Source: Pseudomonadales bacterium (GTDB lineage Bacteria > Pseudomonadota > Gammaproteobacteria > Pseudomonadales > JAHEIH01). Taken from it: a stretch of 6,106 nt of DNA. Position 1 is the stretch's first letter. Every line of letters starts with the position of its first letter. The stretch is taken from the NCBI GenBank assembly GCA_023255355.1, contig JALRIU010000244.1, forward strand, positions 1 through 6,106, given 5' to 3'. A model generated the notes under the pieces. It made no database searches. It saw nothing but the letters and a program-made list of their open reading frames with translations, and was not told where the DNA came from. This document shows positions 1-6,083 of the stretch, piece by piece. A program made the position numbers and the translations under genes.

Positions 1-1845
1 GAAGACGCTGTTTGGGCTCGCGCAGGCTATGAACATTTTGCTGACGATCCTCGTGAAGGTGGTAATGATATTTTTACGATCGCTCAGTGGTTTCCTCGTC
101 TTCATGCCTTTACAGATTATGAAGCTTGGACCAACAAAGAGTTTCTCGGGCGAGGTGAATTCACCCTCGAATTTGGCAACTACGAGGTAAGCTTAGATGT
201 ACCAGCTGATCATATTGTTGCCGCTACAGGTGAACTGCAAAACCCTCGCGATGTTTTAACATTAGCGCAACGTCAACGCTTAGTTGAAGCTCGTACCGCA
301 AACCGTCCGGTGTTTGTGGTCACCGAAGAAGAAGCACTTGAGAACGAAAAAGAAGCTACCGACCAACGTAAGGTTTGGACCTTTAAAGCCAATAATGTAA
401 GAGATTTTGCTTGGGCATCCTCACGCAAATTCATGTGGGATGCGAAGGGTTACCAACAGGGCGATAGCAATATTTTAGCGATGAGCTTTTATCCTAAAGA
501 GGGCGGAGATCTTTGGAAAAAGTATTCTACCGAAGCAATCATCCACACATTAGAAGTCTACTCACGCTTTTCATTTGATTATCCATACCCTGTCGCCCAG
601 TCAATCAATGGCCCGGTAGGTGGTATGGAATACCCCATGATTACCTTCAATGGTCCGCGCACTGAATTGCAAGATGATGGCAGCCGCACTTATACACAAG
701 CCGAAAAACGCTACTTGGTTGGTGTTGTTATTCATGAAATTGGTCATATTTATTTCCCGATGGTGGTCAATTCAGATGAACGCCAATGGACCTGGATGGA
801 CGAGGGCCTGAACAGCTTTTTGGACGCTATCGCCTGTAGAGAGTGGGACGAGAACATGCCTTGGGGCATTGAAGCCCGCGACATAACTGACTATATGAAA
901 TCGACTAATCAAGTACCCATCATGACGCAATCAGATAGTGTGCTGGCACTAGGTCCAAATGCTTATAGCAAACCGACCGTTGCACTTAATATCTTAAGAG
1001 AAGTTGTATTAGGCCGAGAATTATTCGATTTCGCCTTTAAAGAATATGCGACCCGTTGGAAGTTTAAACGTCCTACACCCGCGGATTTTTTCCGCACCAT
1101 GGAAGAAGCATCAGGGGTTGATTTAGACTGGTTTTGGCGTGGCTGGTTCTATACCACCGATCATGTTGATATCAGTATTGATAAGGTTGAAAAACTTCGT
1201 TTAGATACCCTCGACCCAGATATCGACTTTGATCGGTTACGTCAAATCGAAGCCGATAAACCGACACCTTTGTTCTATCAAATCAACCGTAGCGAAGGTC
1301 GTCAAACATGGGTTGAGCGCAATGCCGATGTTCGTGATTTTTATGATGATAACGACCGTTTTACAGTAACCAACAAAGAGCGTAATGCCTACCAAGACAA
1401 GCTCAAGGAAATGAAACCCTGGGAGCGCGAAGCCTTAGCTAGAGCTGTTAAAGAAGACCAAAACTACTATGTCATGGAGTTTAAAAACCATGGCGGTCTC
1501 GTTATGCCGATTTTACTTCGAGTAAGTTATAGCGACGGAAGCGTTGAAGACGTCAATATTCCTGCTGAAATTTGGCGTCGTACCGCTAAGCAAGTCAAAA
1601 AACTTTGGATCACCGATAAAGAGATCTCTGCCGTCGAAATTGATCCTTACTGGGAAACCGCTGACGTCGATATTGATAACAATCACTATCCTCGTAAGAT
1701 TATGCCTTCTCGGATAGAAGCCTTTAAATATAAATCACCAAGCAACAGCACCAAGGTGTATCGAGACATCATGCAAGATATCAAAACCGAGCTCAAAACT
1801 CAGGATGATAACGCCGACAAAACAGTGCCGGTAACGGCAGAATAA
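1..1845 (+). CDS. M1-family zinc metallopeptidase (aminopeptidase N-like), 5'-truncated by window edge
   Basis: Frame 1 is open from base 1 to the TAA at 1843-1845. The gene therefore enters from outside, and the GTG at 310 is internal, not a start. The visible 614 residues carry the M1 gluzincin hallmarks (numbering from base 1): a beta-rich N-terminal part with AQWFPR near residue 38, the substrate-binding GGMEYP loop at 207-212 (the GxMEN equivalent), the zinc motif HEIGH at 245-249 with Glu246 as general base, and the third zinc ligand Glu268 exactly 18 residues after HEXXH, in WMDEGLNSF. Tyr322 in NAYSKP fits the transition-state tyrosine. A WFWRGWFY segment follows near residue 377, and the C-terminal tail is rich in charged and polar residues. 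All catalytic residues are present, so it is probably active in removing N-terminal residues from peptides. Family relatives are often exported; the signal peptide region is not visible here. The stop abuts the next gene, suggesting an operon. Family assignment is firm; substrate is unknown. Confidence 0.93.
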   Translation, partial: EDAVWARAGYEHFADDPREGGNDIFTIAQWFPRLHAFTDYEAWTNKEFLGRGEFTLEFGNYEVSLDVPADHIVAATGELQNPRDVLTLAQRQRLVEARTANRPVFVVTEEEALENEKEATDQRKVWTFKANNVRDFAWASSRKFMWDAKGYQQGDSNILAMSFYPKEGGDLWKKYSTEAIIHTLEVYSRFSFDYPYPVAQSINGPVGGMEYPMITFNGPRTELQDDGSRTYTQAEKRYLVGVVIHEIGHIYFPMVVNSDERQWTWMDEGLNSFLDAIACREWDENMPWGIEARDITDYMKSTNQVPIMTQSDSVLALGPNAYSKPTVALNILREVVLGRELFDFAFKEYATRWKFKRPTPADFFRTMEEASGVDLDWFWRGWFYTTDHVDISIDKVEKLRLDTLDPDIDFDRLRQIEADKPTPLFYQINRSEGRQTWVERNADVRDFYDDNDRFTVTNKERNAYQDKLKEMKPWEREALARAVKEDQNYYVMEFKNHGGLVMPILLRVSYSDGSVEDVNIPAEIWRRTAKQVKKLWITDKEISAVEIDPYWETADVDIDNNHYPRKIMPSRIEAFKYKSPSNSTKVYRDIMQDIKTELKTQDDNADKTVPVTAE

Positions 1846-2337
1846 ATGCGCTATTTGTTATTAAGCTGGCTACTGTGTTTGGCAGTAGCCAGCCAAGCAC
1901 ACCAACAAAAAGCAGCCTTCACACAGGTTCTTCTCAATCCTAATACAGGCATGCTGGAAATTGCACATAGGTTTTGGTTACACGACGCTGAGCATGCCAC
2001 GCAAACTTTATTTGGTAGCGGCAATGATATCTTGTCTAATCCTGTAAGCAGGCAGAAGTTCGCTGAGTATGTTATGCGTCGTTTTAACATCACTGACGAT
2101 CATGACCAACCCCTCGAATTAACCTACGTAGGGCATGAGATAGAACGAAGTTATATCTGGATATATCAGGAGACAAAGCCACAAACTGAGTTAAAAAGAT
2201 TAACAATTCAACACGCTGCTTTGTTAGATGTTTGGCCTGAGCAAGAAAATATGATCAATATTGAGGGGCTTGGCCAGTTGCAAACCCTCTATTTAAATAA
2301 CCACCAACAACGAGAGCAAGTCTTGCTCAACGAATAA
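1846..2337 (+). CDS. Exported DUF6702-type protein of unknown function
   Basis: This 163-residue protein starts at an ATG directly abutting the upstream TAA, with no intergenic base and no strong Shine-Dalgarno, so translation is probably coupled to the M1 peptidase gene. Residues 1-18 form a type I signal peptide: Arg2, a leucine-rich core at 4-14, and a likely cut after Ser-Gln-Ala18, making His19 the first mature residue. The mature part is short and beta-like, with HRFWLHDAE near 41-49, HEIERSYIWIYQE near 97-109 and LLDVWPEQENMINI near 126-139. These resemble the conserved blocks of DUF6702 as I remember them. Predicted location is periplasmic or secreted, with no further membrane segment. 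Function is unknown; pairing with the peptidase suggests a shared envelope role such as accessory or chaperone, but that is inference. No enzyme motif is recognised. The family call rests on pattern memory, and the reality of the gene is supported by the signal peptide and gene spacing. Confidence 0.82.
   Translation: MRYLLLSWLLCLAVASQAHQQKAAFTQVLLNPNTGMLEIAHRFWLHDAEHATQTLFGSGNDILSNPVSRQKFAEYVMRRFNITDDHDQPLELTYVGHEIERSYIWIYQETKPQTELKRLTIQHAALLDVWPEQENMINIEGLGQLQTLYLNNHQQREQVLLNE
2314..2328. terminator. Inverted repeat at the convergent gene junction, possible weak bidirectional terminator
   Basis: GAGCAAG and CTTGCTC form a perfect 7-bp inverted repeat around one central T, realistically a 6-bp stem with a 3-nt loop. 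Two more C-G pairs (2311-2312 with 2331-2332) can extend it across a small internal bulge. It lies in the last codons of the DUF6702 gene, 9 bp from the abutting stop codons of the two convergent genes, where a shared terminator would be expected. No T-run follows on either strand, so an efficient intrinsic terminator is not shown. Confidence 0.3.
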
Positions 2338-2637
2338 TTATGCGGCGAGTTTTAGCGCTTCGTATTGGCGCTCCATGGTGCCCGCCAACATCAAATCAAG
2401 ATGGGTTAGTGACTTTTTACTGTACGTAGTTAAGGTCACTTCAACGCGGTTATAAACGTTACGCCAATCTGGATGGTGATCTATCTCGTCAGCATAGTGC
2501 GCCATAGCTTCAATAAACTGCATCGCTTGACGAAAATCAACGAAATTGAATTCGCTTTTTAAGGCATTATTTTCAACACGCCAACGTGGGTAACGATTTA
2601 AAAAATCATCAATATCATTATTATTCAAAACGGTCAT
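2338..2637 (-). CDS. phhB: Pterin-4a-carbinolamine dehydratase (4a-hydroxytetrahydrobiopterin dehydratase)
   Basis: A 99-residue single-domain protein of the usual length for the PCD/DCoH family. The family enzyme dehydrates 4a-hydroxytetrahydropterin to quinonoid dihydropterin in the cytoplasm, recycling the cofactor of aromatic amino acid hydroxylases. The signature is clear: Asp50-x3-His54-His55-Pro56-Asp57-Trp58, then NVYNRV (60-65) and Asp81 in LTHLDLMLA. Against mammalian DCoH, His54/His55 match His61/His62 and Asp81 matches Asp88, but the position of His79 is Tyr72 (TAC codon), an unusual change in the active site. The ATG is well supported by a GGAGG 5 nt upstream. The stop codon directly abuts the stop of the convergent DUF6702 gene. 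No phenylalanine hydroxylase (phhA) is in the window, so the physiological partner is unknown; some bacterial PCDs are linked instead to molybdopterin or other pterin metabolism. The family is certain; the gene symbol is by homology only. Confidence 0.93.
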   Translation of the reverse strand: MTVLNNNDIDDFLNRYPRWRVENNALKSEFNFVDFRQAMQFIEAMAHYADEIDHHPDWRNVYNRVEVTLTTYSKKSLTHLDLMLAGTMERQYEALKLAA

Positions 2638-2642
2638 CTTTA

Positions 2643-2647
2643 CCTCC
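2643..2647 (-). promoter_or_regulatory. Strong ribosome binding site of the phhB-like gene
   Basis: On the minus strand GGAGG lies 5 nt before the ATG at 2637-2635. This is a near-ideal Shine-Dalgarno and fixes the start of the dehydratase gene. Confidence 0.85.
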
Positions 2648-2690
2648 GTGTTTCACTAGAATAAGCGTAGTCAAAATTTGCGTTTTAACA

Positions 2691-2696
2691 ATTATA
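2691..2696 (-). promoter_or_regulatory. Possible -10 box for the phhB-like gene
   Basis: A perfect TATAAT reads on the minus strand 53 nt before the dehydratase ATG, inside the 10-bp palindrome AATTATAATT (2690-2699). No good -35 hexamer sits 16-18 bp upstream (the sequence there is about TAAATT). The region is AT-rich, so a chance match is quite possible. A TTGACT nearer the gene, around 2667-2672, has no matching -10. Confidence 0.25.
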
Positions 2697-2725
2697 ATTT
2701 CGAAGCGAGATGTAATTTATTGGTA

Positions 2726-2845
2726 TTAGGTTTCTTTATAATCTTGTTCAAGAATGTCTTTTTCTTTTAGGGTTTTTATAAGCTTATTAACGCGCAAAAA
2801 GGCAATCAAGCCAAATATTAACCCTATAAATCCTAAAACATCCAC
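2726..2845 (-). CDS. Small single-pass membrane protein (39 aa), probable last gene of the glmUS operon
   Basis: A short ORF reads GTG (2845-2843) to TAA (2728-2726), giving 39 residues. A clear GGAGG (minus strand, 2859-2855) sits 9 nt before the GTG, and no ATG is available in frame upstream. The product has a hydrophobic helix at about residues 3-17 (VLGFIGLIFGLIAFL) with a glycine face at G5, G8 and G12, including one GxxxG pair. A basic and then mixed-charge tail follows: RVNKLIKTLKEKDILEQDYKET. By the positive-inside rule the tail should be cytoplasmic (N-out/C-in). The charged half looks helical and amphipathic. It lies 28 nt after the glmS stop on the same strand, so co-transcription is likely. 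No known family is recognised and no function can be assigned. The ribosome binding site, the clean membrane-plus-charged-tail layout and the gene spacing argue that it is real despite its length. Confidence 0.72.
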   Translation of the reverse strand: MDVLGFIGLIFGLIAFLRVNKLIKTLKEKDILEQDYKET

Positions 2846-2854
2846 GACTCGATT

Positions 2855-2859
2855 CCTCC
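2855..2859 (-). promoter_or_regulatory. Ribosome binding site of the 39-aa ORF
   Basis: GGAGG (GGAGGAA extended) on the minus strand lies in the 28-nt gap after the glmS stop, 9 nt before a GTG. A consensus Shine-Dalgarno here is the main evidence that the short ORF is translated and that GTG is its start. Confidence 0.7.
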
Positions 2860-2873
2860 AAACTATACCTGCA

Positions 2874-4706
2874 TTATTCCACAGTCACAGATTTTGCTAA
2901 ATTTCGAGGCTGGTCGACATCGGTACCTTTGATTAAGGCAACGTAATAACTCAATAACTGCAAGGGCAGGGTATACACAATCGGTGCTATCGCCTCGTTA
3001 CAGTTTGGCACGTTGATAACGCGCATTGTTTCGTCACTTTTGAAATTAGCATTTTTATCGGCAAATACATACATAATGCCGCCACGAGCGCGAACTTCTT
3101 CGACGTTTGATTTTAGCTTTTCTAATAGCTCATTGTTTGGCGCCACCACAATGACCGGCATCTTTTCATCAATCAACGCTAGCGGCCCGTGTTTCAGCTC
3201 TCCTGAGGCATAGGCTTCGGCATGGATGTATGAAATCTCTTTCAGTTTCAATGCCCCTTCCATAGCAATGGGATATTGCTCACCGCGTCCTAAAAATAAA
3301 CTGTGATTTTTATCGCTGAACTCTTCCGCCAAAACCTCAATAGATTTGGCGAGGGTCAAGGTCTCTTCGATCTTACTTGGCAAGCTATGCAGGCCAGACA
3401 AAATCATCTCTTTATCTGCTGCGCTCATGCCGTTTTTCTCACCCAGAGCAATGGTTAATAAAAGAAAAGCGGTAAGCTGTGTAGTAAAGGCCTTTGTTGA
3501 AGCGACACCAATTTCGGCACCTGCCTTGGTCATAAAGGCCATATCCGACTCACGTACCAATGAAGAACTCTCAACATTACATACGGTCAAGCTAGCCATA
3601 TAACCTAATTCTTTCGCTAAACGAAGCGCTGCTAGCGTATCTGCAGTTTCGCCAGATTGAGATATAGTAAGTAACAGACTATTGGGGTGTACTACTGATT
3701 TTCGATAGCGAAATTCTGAGGCAATTTCAACGTTACAACTTACATTGGCATATTGTTCCAACCAGTAACGTGCTGTCATTCCGGCATGGTAGCTTGTACC
3801 ACAAGCAATGATTTGCACGTGCTTAACTTTTGCCAATAATTCATCCGCACCTTCGCCAAAGATACCACTGACTAAACCTGAATCATTAATACGCCCCTGT
3901 AAGCCATTGCGAACCACTGTGGGTTGCTCGTAGATTTCTTTGAGCATGTAGTGCCGGTACCCACCTTTATCACCCGCATCGTGGTTGATATTGGATTCGA
4001 CCACACCGCGCTCAACAGGCTGACCGTAGGCATCATAAATTTTGACTTCGCGACGTGTAATTTCAGCAACATCGCCTTCTTCAAGATAGATAAAACGACG
4101 GGTTACCGGTAACAGAGCCATTTGATCTGAGGCAATGAAGTTTTCACCAATCCCTAGACCAATAACAAGCGGACTACCAGAGCGGGCGACAATTAAACGA
4201 CTTGGATCTTCACGATCCATAACGACGGTGCCGTAGGCGCCATGAAATTTTTTAACTGCATTTTGTACTGCAGCCAATAGGCTGCCAGAGGTAGCTAGTA
4301 AACTATGTACAGTATGTGCGATCGTTTCTGTATCGGTATCAGTATCGATCGAATAGCCTTGCGCTTTTAGCTCTTCACGTAGAGCTTGATAGTTCTCAAT
4401 AATACCGTTGTGTACAACACTGATACGGTCTTTTGAGACATGAGGGTGTGCATTGTTTTCAGTAACGCCACCATGGGTAGCCCAGCGAGTATGTGCTATT
4501 CCGACGTTACCCATACCGTTTTTTGCATCGATGGCATTTGCTAACTCGTTGACTTTACCGGTGCGTCTCACTTGACTGTAGTCGCCATTATTAGACAGTA
4601 ATGCCACGCCTGCAGAATCATAACCACGATACTCGAGGCGACGAAGGCCTTCTAATAAGATTTCAACCACATTGCGTTCTGCAATCGCACCAACAATTCC
4701 ACACAT
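2874..4706 (-). CDS. glmS: Glutamine--fructose-6-phosphate aminotransferase (isomerizing), GlcN-6-P synthase
   Basis: A full-length 610-residue GlmS, the size of the E. coli enzyme (609). It makes glucosamine-6-phosphate from fructose-6-phosphate and glutamine in the cytoplasm, the first committed step to UDP-GlcNAc. The N-terminal class II glutaminase domain (about 1-240) has Cys2, which becomes the N-terminal nucleophile after Met removal, Arg74-Trp75 in HTRWATHGG with Trp75 as the ammonia-channel gate, HNGIIENY at 99-106, and Asp125. Two SIS sugar-isomerase domains follow: CGTSYHAG at 302-309, SQSGETADT at 349-357 and STKAFTTQ at 403-410, then GRGEQYPIAMEGALKLKE at 473-490 and GELKHGP at 502-508. 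The isomerase residues Glu483, Lys487, Glu490, His506 and Lys605 are all present, with the family C-terminus DQPRNLAKSVTVE. The gene starts 2 nt after glmU; its AAGGA ribosome site lies within the glmU 3' end. No glmS ribozyme precedes it, and none is expected in this group. Confidence 0.98.
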   Translation of the reverse strand: MCGIVGAIAERNVVEILLEGLRRLEYRGYDSAGVALLSNNGDYSQVRRTGKVNELANAIDAKNGMGNVGIAHTRWATHGGVTENNAHPHVSKDRISVVHNGIIENYQALREELKAQGYSIDTDTDTETIAHTVHSLLATSGSLLAAVQNAVKKFHGAYGTVVMDREDPSRLIVARSGSPLVIGLGIGENFIASDQMALLPVTRRFIYLEEGDVAEITRREVKIYDAYGQPVERGVVESNINHDAGDKGGYRHYMLKEIYEQPTVVRNGLQGRINDSGLVSGIFGEGADELLAKVKHVQIIACGTSYHAGMTARYWLEQYANVSCNVEIASEFRYRKSVVHPNSLLLTISQSGETADTLAALRLAKELGYMASLTVCNVESSSLVRESDMAFMTKAGAEIGVASTKAFTTQLTAFLLLTIALGEKNGMSAADKEMILSGLHSLPSKIEETLTLAKSIEVLAEEFSDKNHSLFLGRGEQYPIAMEGALKLKEISYIHAEAYASGELKHGPLALIDEKMPVIVVAPNNELLEKLKSNVEEVRARGGIMYVFADKNANFKSDETMRVINVPNCNEAIAPIVYTLPLQLLSYYVALIKGTDVDQPRNLAKSVTVE

Positions 4707-4708
4707 GA

Positions 4709-6073
4709 TTATTTATCCTTTTTGGTTGGTCGTTTCCAACCATCAATATTACGTTGCTTAGCGCGTCCGACCGCTAATTGATCTTCGCTGACATCACCGG
4801 TAATGGTTGAACCTGCAGCGACAAAACCACCATCAGCCACAATTAATGGTGCGACTAATGTTGAGTTTGAGCCAATAAACACACCTTTACCTAATTGTGT
4901 TTTGTGTTTATTAACTCCATCGTAGTTACAAGTAATCGTGCCTGCCCCAATGTTAACGCCATCACCTAGCTCAGCATCACCGACATAGGATAAATGATTA
5001 ATCTTACTCCCTACACCGACTATAGCCTTTTTAGTTTCAACAAAGTTACCAACTTTGCTTCCTTCACCTAGTTGAGTGCCTGGTCTAATGCGCGCAAATG
5101 GGCCAACGGTAGCATTTGTACCAATGGTTGCGTCTTCGACTACCGTATTTGCCAAGATCTCCGCACCATCGGCGATTATCGCGTCAAAAAACACACAATT
5201 TGGACCAATTTTAACGTTATTTCCTATACTGCATTGACCATTAAAAACAACATTAACGTCGATGAATACGTCTTGGCCTACGCTCAGATTACCTCTTACA
5301 TCAAATCGCGCCGGATCAGCGAGTGTCGCTCCTGCAGTCATTGCAAGATCTGCTTGTTGGCGTTGGTAAGCACGCTCTAAGTTAGCCAGTTGGATTCGGT
5401 TATTGATACCTTGAACTTCGGTTTCAGACGACGCTTTACTGGTGACAACGGTTAGACCATGTTGGGTAGCCATCTCGATTAAGTCTGTAAGGTAGTACTC
5501 GCCTTGTGCATTGGCCGAGCTCAATTTGGGAAGACAGGTTTCGAGCAGATGCCTTGGAATGGCCATAATGCCGGTATTAGTTTCGTTAATTTTTAATTCG
5601 GCAGAACTTGCATCTTTATGTTCAACAATCCTCGCAACACTGCCATCAGTATTGCGTACGATTCGTCCCAAACCTGTGGGATCAGCAGATTCTACAGTGA
5701 GTAGTGCGAGGGTATTTGAATTAGCTTCTGCAAGGAGTTGCTGCAATGTATTTGTAGTTAACAGGGGCGTATCGCCCAGCACCACCAGAACAGTATCCGC
5801 GTTTAAATGCGGCAGGGCTTGCATGACCGCGTGGCCAGTACCAAGTTGTTCGCGTTGCTCAACCCAAACTATATGGTCGCCAATGATGCTTTGTCTAACT
5901 TGCTCAGCACCGTGACCAATAACTACATGTGTCGCGATGGGGTTCAATCCAGAAACGTTATCGACAATGTGTTGCAATATAGCTTTGCCAGCAATCTCAT
6001 GGAGAACCTTGGGCTTAGCGGAGCGCATTCGGGTGCCTTTGCCGGCTGCCAAGACAACTATTTCAAAAGACAT
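4709..6073 (-). CDS. glmU: Bifunctional GlcNAc-1-phosphate uridylyltransferase / glucosamine-1-phosphate N-acetyltransferase
   Basis: A full-length 454-residue GlmU (E. coli 456). It acetylates glucosamine-1-phosphate with acetyl-CoA and then couples the product to UTP, giving UDP-GlcNAc for peptidoglycan and lipid A. The N-terminal nucleotidyltransferase fold (about 1-225) has LAAGKGTRM at 8-16, Lys22, REQLGTGHAV at 74-83, the metal-binding Asp101 in LGDTPLL, NTGIM at 166-170 and GINNR at 222-226 with Asn224. A linker helix (about 228-248) leads into a left-handed beta-helix of hexapeptide repeats, with ARIRPG (Arg330), FVETKKA (Lys348), the likely catalytic His360 and Tyr363 in HLSYVGD, and NIGAGTITCNYDG (Asn383). 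The tail is rich in lysine and arginine. The ATG has AGGGA 5 nt upstream. The gene is first in the visible glmU-glmS-small ORF group; only 33 nt upstream are visible, so the promoter and the neighbour on that side (atpC in many relatives) cannot be judged. Confidence 0.98.
   Translation of the reverse strand: MSFEIVVLAAGKGTRMRSAKPKVLHEIAGKAILQHIVDNVSGLNPIATHVVIGHGAEQVRQSIIGDHIVWVEQREQLGTGHAVMQALPHLNADTVLVVLGDTPLLTTNTLQQLLAEANSNTLALLTVESADPTGLGRIVRNTDGSVARIVEHKDASSAELKINETNTGIMAIPRHLLETCLPKLSSANAQGEYYLTDLIEMATQHGLTVVTSKASSETEVQGINNRIQLANLERAYQRQQADLAMTAGATLADPARFDVRGNLSVGQDVFIDVNVVFNGQCSIGNNVKIGPNCVFFDAIIADGAEILANTVVEDATIGTNATVGPFARIRPGTQLGEGSKVGNFVETKKAIVGVGSKINHLSYVGDAELGDGVNIGAGTITCNYDGVNKHKTQLGKGVFIGSNSTLVAPLIVADGGFVAAGSTITGDVSEDQLAVGRAKQRNIDGWKRPTKKDK
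4716..4720 (-). promoter_or_regulatory. glmS ribosome binding site embedded in the glmU 3' end
   Basis: AAGGA on the minus strand lies in the last lysine-rich codons of glmU, 9 nt before the glmS ATG. With only 2 nt between the glmU stop and glmS, initiation at glmS is probably coupled to glmU termination. Confidence 0.6.
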
Positions 6074-6078
6074 ATAGA

Positions 6079-6083
6079 TCCCT
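6079..6083 (-). promoter_or_regulatory. glmU ribosome binding site
   Basis: AGGGA on the minus strand, 5 nt before the glmU ATG, is a moderate Shine-Dalgarno that supports the chosen start. The 23 bases beyond it to the window edge are AT-rich and show no certain promoter. Confidence 0.55.

Larger units (their letters stand above)
2638..2725. other. AT-rich intergenic spacer between the small ORF and phhB; possible dispersed repeat
   Basis: This 88-bp gap holds the dehydratase ribosome binding site near its left end, the palindrome AATTATAATT at 2690-2699 and the palindrome TTCGAA at 2699-2704. At its right border, overlapping the small ORF stop, is TAATACCAATAA on the minus strand (2717-2728). 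I see no GC-rich hairpin followed by a T-run, so no intrinsic terminator separates the glm genes from phhB. From memory, TAATACCAAT-type motifs recur between genes in some marine gammaproteobacteria, so this could be a fragment of a dispersed repeat; that is not demonstrable from one copy. Confidence 0.4.

Noticed and set aside
310..1845. GTG at 310 as the start of the peptidase gene
   Set aside because: The frame is open back to base 1 and the upstream translation is typical M1 N-terminal domain sequence (AQWFPR, GRGEFTLEFGNY), so the gene extends beyond the window edge.
1851..2093. Minus-strand 80-codon ORF, antisense to the DUF6702 gene
   Set aside because: Cysteine-rich shadow translation with no motif or ribosome site; the opposite strand has a coherent signal-peptide protein.
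2667..2672. TTGACT (minus strand) as the -35 box of a phhB promoter
   Set aside because: Sequence 16-18 bp downstream does not resemble a -10 box and would place the start at the ribosome binding site.
2743..2756. Small inverted repeat TCTTG-AA-CAAGA (minus strand) as a terminator
   Set aside because: Only 5 bp with a 2-nt loop, no T-run after it on the minus strand, and it lies inside the 39-aa ORF.
3346..3603. Plus-strand 85-codon ORF within glmS
   Set aside because: Antisense shadow of the SIS domain; other short ORFs in glmS (3013-3213, 3872-4084, 3924-4112) and in glmU (5072-5380) were rejected for the same reason.
4704..4800. glmS ribozyme or leader riboswitch upstream of glmS
   Set aside because: The sequence immediately upstream is the coding 3' end of glmU; the ribozyme is typical of Firmicutes and there is no non-coding space for it.
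5511..5915. Plus-strand 134-codon ORF within glmU
   Set aside because: Antisense shadow of the conserved uridylyltransferase domain; low-complexity Ser/Cys/Val composition and no recognisable domain.
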